DNA of 64,000 bases from a bacterium (GTDB lineage Bacteria; Spirochaetota; Leptospiria; Leptospirales; Leptonemataceae). The stretch lies in NCBI GenBank assembly GCA_024742665.1, contig JANSYA010000001.1, positions 1-64,000 on the forward strand, read 5' to 3'. Position numbers and translations under genes: made by a program. The notes below the pieces were generated by a model. The model did not search any database, was not told where the DNA came from, and saw only the letters and a program-made list of their open reading frames with translations. Within the stretch, counting starts at the first letter, position 1. Every line of letters starts with the position of its first letter. Positions 33,841-42,987 of the stretch are shown in pieces.

Positions 33841-34107
33841 TTAAGCTTCCGCAGCGACGGGAACGATGCTTACTTTTTGTTTTTTGCGGTCGATGTGCTC
33901 GAACTGAACCATGCCGTCGCGCAGAGCGAAGAGGGTATGGTCGCGGCCGACGCCGACGAAATTTCCGGCGTGGATTTTGGTGCCGCGCTGGCGCAGGATG
34001 ATCGTGCCCGCCAGAATATTCTGACCGCCGAAACGCTTCACGCCGAGTCGCTGCGCGTTGGAATCGCGTCCGTTTTTGGTTGAGCCGCCGCCTTTTTTAT
34101 GTGCCAT
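33841..34107 (-). CDS. rpmA: Ribosomal protein bL27
   Basis: 88 residues beginning [20 protein letters not shown], with [19 protein letters not shown]. It forms part of the peptidyl-transferase environment. The N-terminus is the ordinary short form. There is no cleavable extension of the kind processed by Prp in Firmicutes (LNLQFFA-type), although a prp gene lies directly upstream. Confidence 0.97.
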   Translation of the reverse strand: MAHKKGGGSTKNGRDSNAQRLGVKRFGGQNILAGTIILRQRGTKIHAGNFVGVGRDHTLFALRDGMVQFEHIDRKKQKVSIVPVAAEA

Positions 34108-34201
34108 GAGCCTGTACTGTCCTGAATGTATTTCGCTAAAATCAGCGTTTTGAATTCTTATTATCGTAAATAATATCTTTTAGATTGCGATCCGTAGATC
34201 T

Positions 34202-34528
34202 CTATGTCTCTATCTGGTGTATCCTGATCCGATCCGGATACTGTTCCGCCAGCACCCGCAGTCCCAGGATCGCGGACTGGAACAAAAGCTCGCTTGCGTC
34301 GCTCGAATGTTCCAGCGGAATCTCGACTCGATACAAACCGTTATCGGCCTGAATCTTCGCCGGCGCTTTCAGCAACAGCTTGAGGCCGCCGCCCAGGTTT
34401 TCGCTCAACACGGAAACCGCCGCGCATAAAATATCGTTGCCCTTCGTCGCCAGCCCTGCGTGGCCTTCCACCTGCAGAGCGGCTGTTCGGGCCCGACCGG
34501 CAAAGCCTTCGATCGTGATTTGAATCAC
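34202..34528 (-). CDS. prp: Prp-like ribosomal-processing cysteine protease
   Basis: GTG 34528 (MIQITIEGFAGRARTA) is chosen because family members begin this way; the frame is open nine codons further. The catalytic dyad motifs are present: GHAG (His) and DILCAAVS (Cys), followed by LLKAPAKIQADNG-type strands. In Firmicutes Prp cuts the N-terminal extension of bL27. It keeps the usual place between rplU and rpmA. Because this bL27 has no extension, its substrate here is open. Confidence 0.88.
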   Translation of the reverse strand: MIQITIEGFAGRARTAALQVEGHAGLATKGNDILCAAVSVLSENLGGGLKLLLKAPAKIQADNGLYRVEIPLEHSSDASELLFQSAILGLRVLAEQYPDRIRIHQIET

Positions 34529-34636
34529 ACGAAACCTGCGCCGTACCGGATCCAATCGGGCTGCCGTTTCGTTCCTGACTCAGGAGCGCGAACCCGAAAT
34601 TCAGGTCGCCGCGAAACGGTGAGTACTTCTCAGCCT

Positions 34637-34948
34637 TTAGCCTTCAATCGCCACAACCTGCAGCTTCTGCAGATTCTGACGATGGCCCCACGTTCTGCGG
34701 TAGCCTTTGCGGCGCTTGTATTTGAAGCCGCGGATTTTGGGGGCGCGGAGATTTTCCAGCACCTTCAGTTTCACCTGCGCTCCGTCGACCATGGGCTTGC
34801 CCAGTTTCAGGTCGGTGCCGTTCACAACGGAAAGCACGTCGGTGCAGCTGAATTCCGAGCCAGGTTCGTGGCCCGTCAGGTCGCTTACGATCACCTGATC
34901 TTTTTCTACTTTGTGCTGATGTCCGCCCAGCCGAATAAATGCGTACAT
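34637..34948 (-). CDS. rplU: Ribosomal protein bL21
   Basis: 103 residues: MYAFIRLGGHQHKVEKDQVI, LKLGKPMVDGAQVKLKVLEN and KYKRRKGYRRTWGHRQ are typical of bL21. First gene of the rplU-prp-rpmA-obgE-proB unit, with a good promoter 40-66 bases upstream. Confidence 0.96.
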   Translation of the reverse strand: MYAFIRLGGHQHKVEKDQVIVSDLTGHEPGSEFSCTDVLSVVNGTDLKLGKPMVDGAQVKLKVLENLRAPKIRGFKYKRRKGYRRTWGHRQNLQKLQVVAIEG

Positions 34949-34986
34949 TTGTTGGAATCCTATTGTTCTATAAAAACCAGAGAGTC

Positions 34987-35014
34987 AGTACAGGGAAAGG
35001 GCGTCCACTGTCAA
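34987..35014 (-). promoter_or_regulatory. Promoter of the rplU operon
   Basis: On the minus strand TTGACA (35014-35009) and TGTACT (34992-34987) are separated by 16 bases, about 38 bases before the rplU ATG. The -35 is a perfect consensus, the -10 matches four of six. Confidence 0.6.
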
Positions 35015-35317
35015 GCGGCTAAACCGCAATATTCCGCGAAGCATCGGGATTAGCCTGCCGCAGAAAGGGATCGAGTCTCTTGCCTTCCCCCGAATCAATG
35101 TGACATAATCTACAGTCCCGAAGCCTGGTGTATGCTACGGCCCGCGGGAGTCCACGCAAGCGCGGACCTGCGCGACCATTCGGTCGCTGCGGTTGCGGTA
35201 AGTCGTTTTGCAAAGCTATGTTTCTTCGGCCCGGACGCCAGCGTGGGGCGGCGCTGCGCTGGCCTCCGGGCATGTGCCGCTCGCTCGCAGCCACTTTGTG
35301 GCTGCTGACCTGCTGCG
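35015..35317. other. Intergenic stretch with one hairpin, no gene seen
   Basis: Between the rplU promoter and the end of the large Glu-Pro protein gene there is no convincing coding frame. A perfect hairpin CAGCCAC-ttt-GTGGCTG at 35288-35304 lies 14 bases past that gene's stop. It may aid termination but has no T run. Confidence 0.5.
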
Positions 35318-37741
35318 TCAGCTCCGACGCATGAGGAATTTTTCGAGATACTCGGTGATGTCGTTGATGTTGCGATTGATCATGCGCTTGAACTCCGGGG
35401 GGATATTTTGCGACTTGATCACGCGATAGTAGTTCAGGGCGTTCTTGAGCATCTTACGACGCGTGAACTGCTGCGCCTTGATCAGCATGGGCTTGTACTT
35501 ATAGTACGCGTACTCCATCGTATGGTAATCCTGGCTCAGCTTAAAGGAGTCCGGGATCTTCGTGAAATCGTACGTCAGCGTTAAGAAGGGCGCGTCGTCC
35601 TGATCCGGGGGTTTTAGCTCCAGCACGCCGCTGATTTCCTGCGGCGGCGGTTTGTCCTCTTCGGATTCGTCAGCTTCCAGGTCCGGAATCTCCGGCGCTT
35701 CTTCGACGCCCTCGCCGAACTCCGGTGTATCGGGCGCGCCGCCACCTTCGCCGGCTCCAACCTGGGCCGGCTCGGGAATAAAGGGATCGTCCGCCGAAGG
35801 CATTCCGACGGGGCTTAAATCCGGGCCGACGATCTCTGTCTGAGTAAAGGCGGCCGGCAACTGTTCCAGTTCGGGTTCCGGCTCTGGCTCGGGTTCTGGC
35901 TCTGGCTCGGGTTCTGGCTCCGGCTCCGGCTCTGGCTCCGGTTCGGGCTCGGGCTCGGGCTCGGGCTCCGGTTCGGGTTCTGGCTCGGGTTCGGGTTCGG
36001 GTTCGGGTTCCGGTTCCGGCTCGGGTTCCAGCTCGGGCTCCGGTTCGTGCAGGGGCTCGGACTGCGGTAAATCCAGCTTTGGCAGTTCGGGCACGTCGCC
36101 TTCGACCAGGGGCATCGAATGCGGGAGATCGAGTCGCGGCAGGTTGGGCTCGCTCGTTTCAATCTTGAGCGTTTCCGGTTTGAGCCCCATGAGCTGGGCG
36201 TGCATCGGCACGCGCTCTTCGGGTTTTGGTTCCTCTTTCTTTTTCTTGAGAAATTCTTCGAGCTGCTTCTTGCGCTCTTTATGATGTGCGAGCTTGCGTA
36301 AAAACTCTTCGCGTTCTTTAAACAGATCGCGAACGCGGCGATCTTCACCGGAGCGGCGATCGCGACGGCGGGGATCCTGGCTGCGTCGGCGGTCCGTCGC
36401 CTGCCGGCGTTCGATGCCGCTGCGCCGATCCTTCAGGGGCAGGTTCTTGAATTTCTCCCACTCGCGATCGAAGTCTTCGTCGTTCCAGCCGTCGGTTAAC
36501 AGGTTGCCGTTTTCGTCGAATTCAAAGCCCGGCGGATAGCCGGTGTCCGTCTCGGCGTCGGCATAGGCGAGCTCCGATCCGGGAGCGCCGCCGCCGACCG
36601 ATGTGATTTCGCCCATCGCGGGAACCGTCGCGCCACCAGGGGCCGGGGCGAGCGCGACCGGCGCGCCGGAACCGCCGCCGCCCATCGGGGCGCCGATCGG
36701 AGCGCCGAGCGCCGCCGGAGCCTGCCCTCCGGAGCCGGGAGCTGCCGGCGCGCCACCACCGCCGCCGGTGGGAGATGCGATTGTGACCGGTCCAGTCGCG
36801 GTCACCGGGCCGGTGACGGTTGTGCCGGCTCCAGAGCCAGCCGATTGGCCAGCTCCGCGTGCTTCGGGTGCGGCAGGTGTGGCAGCCGAACCCGGACCGG
36901 GAGCGCCGGCCGTGCCTGGCGTTCCTGCCGGCTGTGACGATGGCGCAGAACCCGGCGTTGACGGCGTTGACGATGGCCCCGCACCCGGAGGCGCTCCGCC
37001 GGGACCGCCCGCTCCGGCGAAGGCGTTCGCCAGCTGATTGACGATACCTTCCGAAATATTGCGCAGCCCCTCCGAGAGATTTTCCAGGGCGATGGCCTGG
37101 GTCGTGAGGGGAATGATGATCTCGGGAAACTTGATCGTCTCTTCGTCTTCGAGATCTGTGCCCGACAGCCAGCGTTTGATATCTTCGATGTTTTGCTGGA
37201 TGCGGGTCTGAATTTCCGGATCGGGCACGCGCTGGTGGACGCGTTCAAAAATCGCCAGGGCCTCTTCGCCTTTCTGGCGCTCGACCAGGGTTTCGGCGTT
37301 GGTGAGCGCGCGGCGATGGTAGGCATGGCGCGACGAGCGCGCGATCAGATCGTCCGTCGAATAGGTGACCTTGAGCGGCCGCTGTTTGGCCGGGGATTTC
37401 TGACCGGCGGCGCTTTCCGGCGGTACGACTTTTCCTGTGACCGGAGATGGGATCTTCCCCAGGGTTTTCTGGAGCGCCTCAAGAGCCTCCGGCGTAGACG
37501 GAGCGGCGGGAGCCTCGCCCAGTACGACCGGCTTGCCCGCGTCGGCCGCTTCGGCGCTGGTGCTTGCACCCGGCAGGCCGGGACTGGAGCGCGGGCCCGT
37601 GCCGGCTTCGTCGCGGTCGTCGCCAAAGGGATCCCCGCCGCCGGCGGCCGAATCCTGGTCGGACTGCTTGTCACCGGAAGCCGCCCAGAGGCCGACTCCG
37701 ACCGTGAGGGCTCCCAGCAATGTGAGTAGTAAGATTTCCAT
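35318..37741 (-). CDS. Large membrane-anchored protein with Glu-Pro dipeptide tract
   Basis: 807 residues. An N-terminal hydrophobic helix ([20 protein letters not shown]) anchors or exports it. A helical, TPR-like part covers about 130-235 ([40 protein letters not shown]). A Gly/Ala/Pro-rich linker runs to about 420. A remarkable Arg-rich segment of DRRSG/ERRQ/DRRRSQ units sits at about 435-470. A Lys/Glu coiled coil, a Glu-Pro dipeptide run of about 60 residues and a final helical domain follow, the last with [20 protein letters not shown]. Function unknown. The tract may be a rigid spacer crossing the periplasm, as in TonB-like proteins. No catalytic motif. Confidence 0.8.
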   Translation of the reverse strand: MEILLLTLLGALTVGVGLWAASGDKQSDQDSAAGGGDPFGDDRDEAGTGPRSSPGLPGASTSAEAADAGKPVVLGEAPAAPSTPEALEALQKTLGKIPSPVTGKVVPPESAAGQKSPAKQRPLKVTYSTDDLIARSSRHAYHRRALTNAETLVERQKGEEALAIFERVHQRVPDPEIQTRIQQNIEDIKRWLSGTDLEDEETIKFPEIIIPLTTQAIALENLSEGLRNISEGIVNQLANAFAGAGGPGGAPPGAGPSSTPSTPGSAPSSQPAGTPGTAGAPGPGSAATPAAPEARGAGQSAGSGAGTTVTGPVTATGPVTIASPTGGGGGAPAAPGSGGQAPAALGAPIGAPMGGGGSGAPVALAPAPGGATVPAMGEITSVGGGAPGSELAYADAETDTGYPPGFEFDENGNLLTDGWNDEDFDREWEKFKNLPLKDRRSGIERRQATDRRRSQDPRRRDRRSGEDRRVRDLFKEREEFLRKLAHHKERKKQLEEFLKKKKEEPKPEERVPMHAQLMGLKPETLKIETSEPNLPRLDLPHSMPLVEGDVPELPKLDLPQSEPLHEPEPELEPEPEPEPEPEPEPEPEPEPEPEPEPEPEPEPEPEPEPEPEPEPEPEPEPEPELEQLPAAFTQTEIVGPDLSPVGMPSADDPFIPEPAQVGAGEGGGAPDTPEFGEGVEEAPEIPDLEADESEEDKPPPQEISGVLELKPPDQDDAPFLTLTYDFTKIPDSFKLSQDYHTMEYAYYKYKPMLIKAQQFTRRKMLKNALNYYRVIKSQNIPPEFKRMINRNINDITEYLEKFLMRRS
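35866..36050. repeat. Hexanucleotide-type repeat encoding the Glu-Pro tract
   Basis: On the plus strand the region alternates GGCTCC, GGTTCC, GGCTCT and GGTTCG units that encode (Glu-Pro)n on the minus strand. Synonymous variation between units shows it is old and maintained for the peptide rather than a fresh slippage tract. Unit length is a multiple of three, so copy-number change would keep frame. Confidence 0.85.
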
Positions 37742-37817
37742 CTATTTGAGTGTGCAGCGGGGCGCTGTATATTATCATCGTCTTCGGAGACCCCGGATTT
37801 AACCCCTGGTTTGCATT

Positions 37818-39242
37818 ATGGCGCTGCCGATTGACCGTTTGAACGAAAGATTTGAAGGGGAATTCGAATTCAAACGCAAGGTCTTCAAGGTGCCCTATAC
37901 CCTGCCGGGCGATCTGGTCCAGTTTCAGCTGCGCTTCCGGGGCCCCAAACACGAGCGCTTCAAAGTTTTGCACATCGAAGCGGCGGAATCCTATCCGCCG
38001 GAAGTCGCCCTGGCCGATCCTTTTTGTGCTTATCACGGTCGCTGCGGGGGTTGCCGGGCCCAGCATCTCGCGTATGACTTTCAGTTAAAAACGAAATGCA
38101 ATCCCGTGCGAGAAAAAATGCGCGCGCAGACCGGCGTGGAGCCGGAGCTCCTGCCCGCTCCCGCGATTGGCGGCTATCGAAACCGCATGGACTTTGTGGT
38201 CAACGGTTCCGACTGCGGCCTGCGCCCCGTCGGCGATTTCGCGAACTTCGTCGACATTGAAAACTGCGGCATTCAGCGCGACGGCGCAAACGCGGCCCTG
38301 GCTCTGTGTCGCCGCCTGCTGGCGCTTCCGGAATGCGCCGGCGCCGCGCACCAGCGCGACGATCATTCCGGCGCTCTGAAATATATTACGATTCGTCAGG
38401 GCGCCGGGTCCGGCGCGATCATTTTGACGGTCCACGCGGCGGCGCGGGAATTGCCGGCTTATATCGTCTTTCGCGACGGACTCCAGAGCGAGCTGGCGAA
38501 AGTCCGCGAAGATTCCGAATCGCCCTTATTCGAATACAGCCTGATCGAAAGCAGCACCGAAGCTGTCGAAGCCGAAGTTTCGAATCCGCCCGGGGGACGC
38601 ACGCTGCTCGGTCGCGATGCCTTGCGCGAAGAGCTGGGCGGCCTGCAATTCGACGTGCCCTACGACGCCTTCTTTCAACCCAATCCGCCGGCCTTCGATC
38701 GTTTGCTGGAGGCCGGGCGTCCCTGGATTCGCGCTGAGCTGGAGGGAGCGCCTGTGGGCGATGCGGCCAGTGATGGAGCAGGCGAAAGCGTGCTGATCGA
38801 TTTGTATTCCGGCGCGGGCGTGCTGTCGGCGGTGATCGCGGACTGGTTTCCGGGCGCCTTTCAACGCATTCGCGGCTACGAAAGCACGGCGTCGGCGGTC
38901 GAACGCGCGCCCGCTAATTTTCGTTCGGCAGGTGTTACGGAGCCGGCGATCGATTTCCAGGCCGTGGATTTACTCGCGCCGCCGGCGGATTTTCTCAAAG
39001 ATCCCGCGCGACTGATCGTGCTCGATCCGCCCCGCGCCGGTCTGAGTCCGGCCGTACGCGAAGCGTTGCTTCGCCAGCGTCCGGCGCCGGCCATGCTGTA
39101 CATCTCGTGCAATCCCTACAGTCAGCTGCGGGATTTAGAAGAGCTCGCGGACGCCTACGAAGCCAAACACGCCGTGCTTGCGGACTGCTTTCCGCATACG
39201 CCGCATCTTGAGCAGGCGGTATGGCTCGTGCGCAAGGATTGA
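37818..39242 (+). CDS. RNA m5U methyltransferase, TrmA/RlmD family
   Basis: 474 residues. It has a Cys cluster for a 4Fe-4S centre (CAYHGRCGGCRAQHLAYD), the SAM motif LIDLYSGAGVLSAVIADWF and the catalytic region LDPPRAGLSPAVREALL followed by LYISCNPYSQLRDLEEL with the nucleophilic Cys. Family members make 5-methyluridine in tRNA (U54) or 23S rRNA (U747, U1939). Which site applies cannot be told. No obvious TRAM domain is present at the N-terminus. A long insertion of lower conservation lies at about 175-245. Confidence 0.88.
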   Translation: MALPIDRLNERFEGEFEFKRKVFKVPYTLPGDLVQFQLRFRGPKHERFKVLHIEAAESYPPEVALADPFCAYHGRCGGCRAQHLAYDFQLKTKCNPVREKMRAQTGVEPELLPAPAIGGYRNRMDFVVNGSDCGLRPVGDFANFVDIENCGIQRDGANAALALCRRLLALPECAGAAHQRDDHSGALKYITIRQGAGSGAIILTVHAAARELPAYIVFRDGLQSELAKVREDSESPLFEYSLIESSTEAVEAEVSNPPGGRTLLGRDALREELGGLQFDVPYDAFFQPNPPAFDRLLEAGRPWIRAELEGAPVGDAASDGAGESVLIDLYSGAGVLSAVIADWFPGAFQRIRGYESTASAVERAPANFRSAGVTEPAIDFQAVDLLAPPADFLKDPARLIVLDPPRAGLSPAVREALLRQRPAPAMLYISCNPYSQLRDLEELADAYEAKHAVLADCFPHTPHLEQAVWLVRKD

Positions 39243-39269
39243 GAGCCGGTCAGGAGTGACGCCCGGTCC

Positions 39270-41495
39270 TCAGGGACCTGGTATTTGAGAATCGATTGGC
39301 TTGTTTAGAAACTGCGATGCCAGGCTGACCGGCATGGGCTTCGAAAAATAGAATCCCTGAAAGCGATCGCAGTCGTAACGTCTTAAAAAATTCAGCTGCT
39401 CTATGGTTTCCACGCCTTCGGCCGTGACGTCCAGCCGCAGATTATGGGCGAGGGCGATGATGGTGCGGGTAATCGCCCCGCTTTCGGTGTCGTCGGGTAA
39501 GTCTTGAATGAAAGAACGATCGATCTTGACCGTGTCGACCGGCAGCCGCTTCAGATAGCTCAACGAAGAATAGCCCGTTCCGAAATCGTCGATGGCCAGG
39601 CGCACGCCCGGTTCCCGCAGCTGTTGAAACAGCCGGATCAAAAACTCGGGGTCTTCGCTCATCGTCATCGCGCTGGACTCCGTGATCTCTAACTCCAATC
39701 GACGGGGATCGATGGAATAATTGCTCAGCAGACGATCGAGATCGGCGGCGAAGCCCGGGGCGCGGAGCTGCCTGGGCGCGAGATTCACCGAAACGAAAAA
39801 GTACGGCCGACCCTGATTTTGCCAGCTCTGAATCTGCTGGCATACGCTCTGCAGCACGAATTCGCCGATGTCCTCAATCAGTCCGGTGTCTTCCGCCAGG
39901 GGAATAAACTCGCCCGGGCTTACCAGGCCGCGCTCCGGGTGGCTCCAGCGAATCAGGGCTTCGAATCCCTCCAGGCGATAATCGCGGTCGCTGGCGGGAT
40001 TCTGCGCGTCGGGCGCGGCCGGAGCGAAAGCATCCGCCGCGTCGGTTCCGGGGACCGGCCGCTGGGCCGGCTGAATGATCGGCTGATAATAGACTTCGAA
40101 TTCACCGCGTTCGAGACCGCGGCGCATGTCGGTTTCTAGGGCGACCATGGAGCGGGCCCGATTGCGCATTTCGGAGTCGCTGAAGTTGCTGCGGCTGTGA
40201 GCGCCGGGTGGAATTTCGCGTAATGCGGCCTGGGCGTCTTGAATTACTTCGTGGGCGCTGGTGTAGTGAGGGGCGGTGAAGGCGATGCCCGCGGCGGCGG
40301 TTACGAAGACTTCGCTGTCTTCGATTAGAAATGGAGCGTCGAAGCACGCGAGCAGCTGATCCACGAAGAGCTGTGTTTCGCTTACATTTTCCAGATCGAC
40401 CAGCAGCAGCCAGAACTCGTCCGCTTCGGGTCGCGCCAGGGTATCGCCGGCTCGCAGCGCGCTCTGCAATCGTTCGGCGACGGCTTTGAGTAGAGTATCG
40501 CCGCGTTCGTGTCCCATGCTCGCGTTGATGCGCTGGAATCGGTCCAGGTCGATGTGCAAAACGGCGTACTTCGAAGCCGCGGAGTGTTTCGAGAGGCGAA
40601 TCAGGCTGTTCAGTCGATCCACGAAGAGGGCCCGGTTGGGCAAAGCCGTGAGGCGATCATAAAAGGCGTTGTATAGAATTTGTTCCTCCGCCCGGGCCCG
40701 TTCGGTGATTTCCCGCCCGAGTCGCCGGTTGGTGTTTCGCAGCACCCACACGACGCGCGTAAAGGCGGCCGCCGCGACGAAACCCAGCATCATAATACCG
40801 GCGATGATCAGTATTCCCCGGTTGGCGGCGGCGCGGGTTTGTTCCAGAACGTGTTCGGCGTCCCAGGCGATTTCCAGCAGTCCGGCGATGCTGCCATCGC
40901 TGGCTTTGATCGGCGCGAAGGCCGAGACCCACTCGTGATTCGACACGAGCGAAAAGTATACGCCGGTGCTGGCGGCGGAGGATTCGCCCCGGAGGACGGG
41001 CAGCATCTCCGGGCGGGGTTGATACGCTTCGCCCGTGAAGGGCTGGTCGTGAGTCATGACGGCCCAGCGCAGGCTGTAATCCGCCGGGTCGTTTTGTGAC
41101 TCTGCTTCTTGCGTCCGGGCCTTGCCGGGGCGTATTGCGCCGGTGGCCGGCGCGAAAGTATATACGTTCTGTTCCGTAAACTCCAGCGCTGACTGTGAGC
41201 GGATGATGCGCTGGAGTTCGTCTTTGATCGCCGCGAAGTCGCGGGTTTCGCTGAGGCCTTCCCAGTCGGTTTCCGGGCGCGCGTCAAACAGCCGGGCGAA
41301 ACGATCGCCATCGATGCCGGCGGCGCCGGTGCGGGCGATCGCCGTTAGTTCGCGGCCGATCGCGGCCTTTTTTTCTTTGATGCTGGTATTATAAGATTTG
41401 TACGCCAGCGCGCCTGCGATTAGTAACAGCGCGCAGAGCACGATCGCCGCGAATGACAGCGTTCGCCGGGTGTCCGGAAGAACCGCAGATCTCAT
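39270..41495 (-). CDS. Membrane cyclic-di-GMP phosphodiesterase (GGDEF-EAL)
   Basis: 741 residues. TM helix at about 12-32, an extracytoplasmic sensor region to about 235, second TM at about 236-258. A degenerate GGDEF domain reads RPEADEF in place of RLGGDEF, so cyclase activity is doubtful. An intact EAL domain follows: FEALIRWSHPERGLVSPGEF, ELEITESSAM, IDDFGTGYSSLSYLKRLPVD, KIDRSFI and AEGVETIEQL. It should hydrolyse c-di-GMP, with the GGDEF part perhaps GTP-sensing. Confidence 0.9.
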   Translation of the reverse strand: MRSAVLPDTRRTLSFAAIVLCALLLIAGALAYKSYNTSIKEKKAAIGRELTAIARTGAAGIDGDRFARLFDARPETDWEGLSETRDFAAIKDELQRIIRSQSALEFTEQNVYTFAPATGAIRPGKARTQEAESQNDPADYSLRWAVMTHDQPFTGEAYQPRPEMLPVLRGESSAASTGVYFSLVSNHEWVSAFAPIKASDGSIAGLLEIAWDAEHVLEQTRAAANRGILIIAGIMMLGFVAAAAFTRVVWVLRNTNRRLGREITERARAEEQILYNAFYDRLTALPNRALFVDRLNSLIRLSKHSAASKYAVLHIDLDRFQRINASMGHERGDTLLKAVAERLQSALRAGDTLARPEADEFWLLLVDLENVSETQLFVDQLLACFDAPFLIEDSEVFVTAAAGIAFTAPHYTSAHEVIQDAQAALREIPPGAHSRSNFSDSEMRNRARSMVALETDMRRGLERGEFEVYYQPIIQPAQRPVPGTDAADAFAPAAPDAQNPASDRDYRLEGFEALIRWSHPERGLVSPGEFIPLAEDTGLIEDIGEFVLQSVCQQIQSWQNQGRPYFFVSVNLAPRQLRAPGFAADLDRLLSNYSIDPRRLELEITESSAMTMSEDPEFLIRLFQQLREPGVRLAIDDFGTGYSSLSYLKRLPVDTVKIDRSFIQDLPDDTESGAITRTIIALAHNLRLDVTAEGVETIEQLNFLRRYDCDRFQGFYFSKPMPVSLASQFLNKPIDSQIPGP

Positions 41496-41590
41496 TATAG
41501 TGTAGACTCTCCGGCGCGGCCTGCGTCACAAAAATCAAGTTAGCGGCACGAGGCGCTTCGAACTAACTTCAGAAACCTTCGAATGAACTT

Positions 41591-41628
41591 CGGAAACCTT
41601 CGGAAACCTTCGGAAACCTTCGGTTTCC
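41591..41628. repeat. Decamer repeats and hairpin just after the malic enzyme stop
   Basis: Three perfect tandem copies of CGGAAACCTT (41591-41620) run into CGGTTTCC. The last copy forms a perfect 7-bp hairpin GGAAACC-ttc-GGTTTCC (41612-41628) that abuts the malic enzyme stop codon. The other copies could pair with the same GGTTTCC arm. Terminator-like but without a T run. Confidence 0.7.
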
Positions 41629-42810
41629 TCACTTACGGTTTTTCCAGCAGTCGCCGACGGCCTTTGCTACTTTGGCCGCCACGCCGTCTTCCATGACGGA
41701 AGGTATGACGCGACCGGGTTCGGGATCGTCGACGGCGTCGGCCAGAGCGCGAGCCGCGGCAAGCTTCATCTCTTCGGTAATCCGCCGCGCGCCGGCGTCG
41801 ATAGCGCCGCGAAATATTCCGGGATAGGCCAGAACATTGTTCACCTGGTTCGGAAAATCGCTGCGACCTGTGCCGACGACGAAAGCGCCGGCTTCAAAGG
41901 CTTCCTCGGGCATGATCTCCGGAGTTGGATTGGCCATGGCCAGAATGATCGGCTTGTCCGCCATGCTGCGGACCATGTCCTGGCTTACCGCGCCGGCCAC
42001 GCTCACTCCCACGAATACATCGGCGTCGACGAGGGCGTCCGCCAATTGGCCGTCGATTCCCTCGTGATTCGTGATCAGCGATAGCTTAACTTTGTACGCG
42101 TTACCCTTAATATCTTCGCGATGGCGCGAAATAATGCCTTTGCTGTCGCAGATCAGCACTTCTTTGACCGGCTGGCAGACGTCCGGATCGTGACCGACGC
42201 AAAGCAACATCTTCGCGATGGCGGTTCCGGCCGCGCCGGCGCCGTTGATGACCACTTTCAGGTCGGTCATGTCTTTGCCGGCGAGCTTCGCGGCGTTGAT
42301 CATGGCCGCGACTGTTACGATCGCCGTGCCGTGCTGGTCGTCATGAAAAACGGGAATGCCCAGATCCTGGAGCTGCTCTTCGATTTCAAAGCAGCGCGGG
42401 GCCGAGATGTCTTCTAAATTAACGCCCGCGAAGACGGGCGAAATATTGCGCACGAGTTTGATGATCTCTTCGGTGTTTTGCGTACGGACGCAGATCGGGA
42501 AGGCGTCCACGCCGGCGTACTGCTTGAAGAGCACGGCTTTGCCTTCCATAACCGGAATCGCGCCGTAGGCTCCGATGTTGCCCAGGCCGAGAACGGCCGA
42601 GCCGTCGCTGACGACCGCCACGCAGTTGCTTTTGATCGTTAGTTCGGAAGCCCGTTCGGGTTCGCTGGCGAGCACTTCGCTAATGCGCGCGACGCCGGGC
42701 GAATACATCAGCGAGAGATCGTGCTGGTTTTCAATGCGCGCTTTGGGGGTCGTTTCAAATTTGCCGCGCAGTTTTTTGTGTAACTCAAGTGATTCTTCGA
42801 ATATGTCCAT
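41629..42810 (-). CDS. Malic enzyme (NAD(P)-dependent)
   Basis: 393 residues, the short bacterial form. MYSPGVARISEVLASEPERA, SNCVAVVSDGSAVLGLGNIG, FHDDQHGTAIVTVAAMI with metal-binding Asp, and the Rossmann motif VVINGAGAAGTAIAKMLL are all present. It decarboxylates malate to pyruvate with reduction of NAD(P). There is no phosphotransacetylase-like C-terminal domain. Cofactor choice cannot be read safely. Confidence 0.94.
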   Translation of the reverse strand: MDIFEESLELHKKLRGKFETTPKARIENQHDLSLMYSPGVARISEVLASEPERASELTIKSNCVAVVSDGSAVLGLGNIGAYGAIPVMEGKAVLFKQYAGVDAFPICVRTQNTEEIIKLVRNISPVFAGVNLEDISAPRCFEIEEQLQDLGIPVFHDDQHGTAIVTVAAMINAAKLAGKDMTDLKVVINGAGAAGTAIAKMLLCVGHDPDVCQPVKEVLICDSKGIISRHREDIKGNAYKVKLSLITNHEGIDGQLADALVDADVFVGVSVAGAVSQDMVRSMADKPIILAMANPTPEIMPEEAFEAGAFVVGTGRSDFPNQVNNVLAYPGIFRGAIDAGARRITEEMKLAAARALADAVDDPEPGRVIPSVMEDGVAAKVAKAVGDCWKNRK

Positions 42811-42987
42811 AGATCGTTCAGGCCGACGCCCGCGCTTCGCTTCGAATTCGTTCCGAAGCGAAGGAGTGGAGAGGTTTTGAGCGCGGCGGTCCAGCGCAAC
42901 CGTAAAATGAACGGTGGCTGCCTGTGGTCGGCCCGGGCGTATGTGTCGTAGCGCCGGTTTTGAAGATTCGCCGCGTGCGAATTGGAA

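Noticed and set aside
35866..36050. Microsatellite as a phase-variation switch
   Set aside because: Units are multiples of three and carry synonymous differences, so slippage would not shift the frame.
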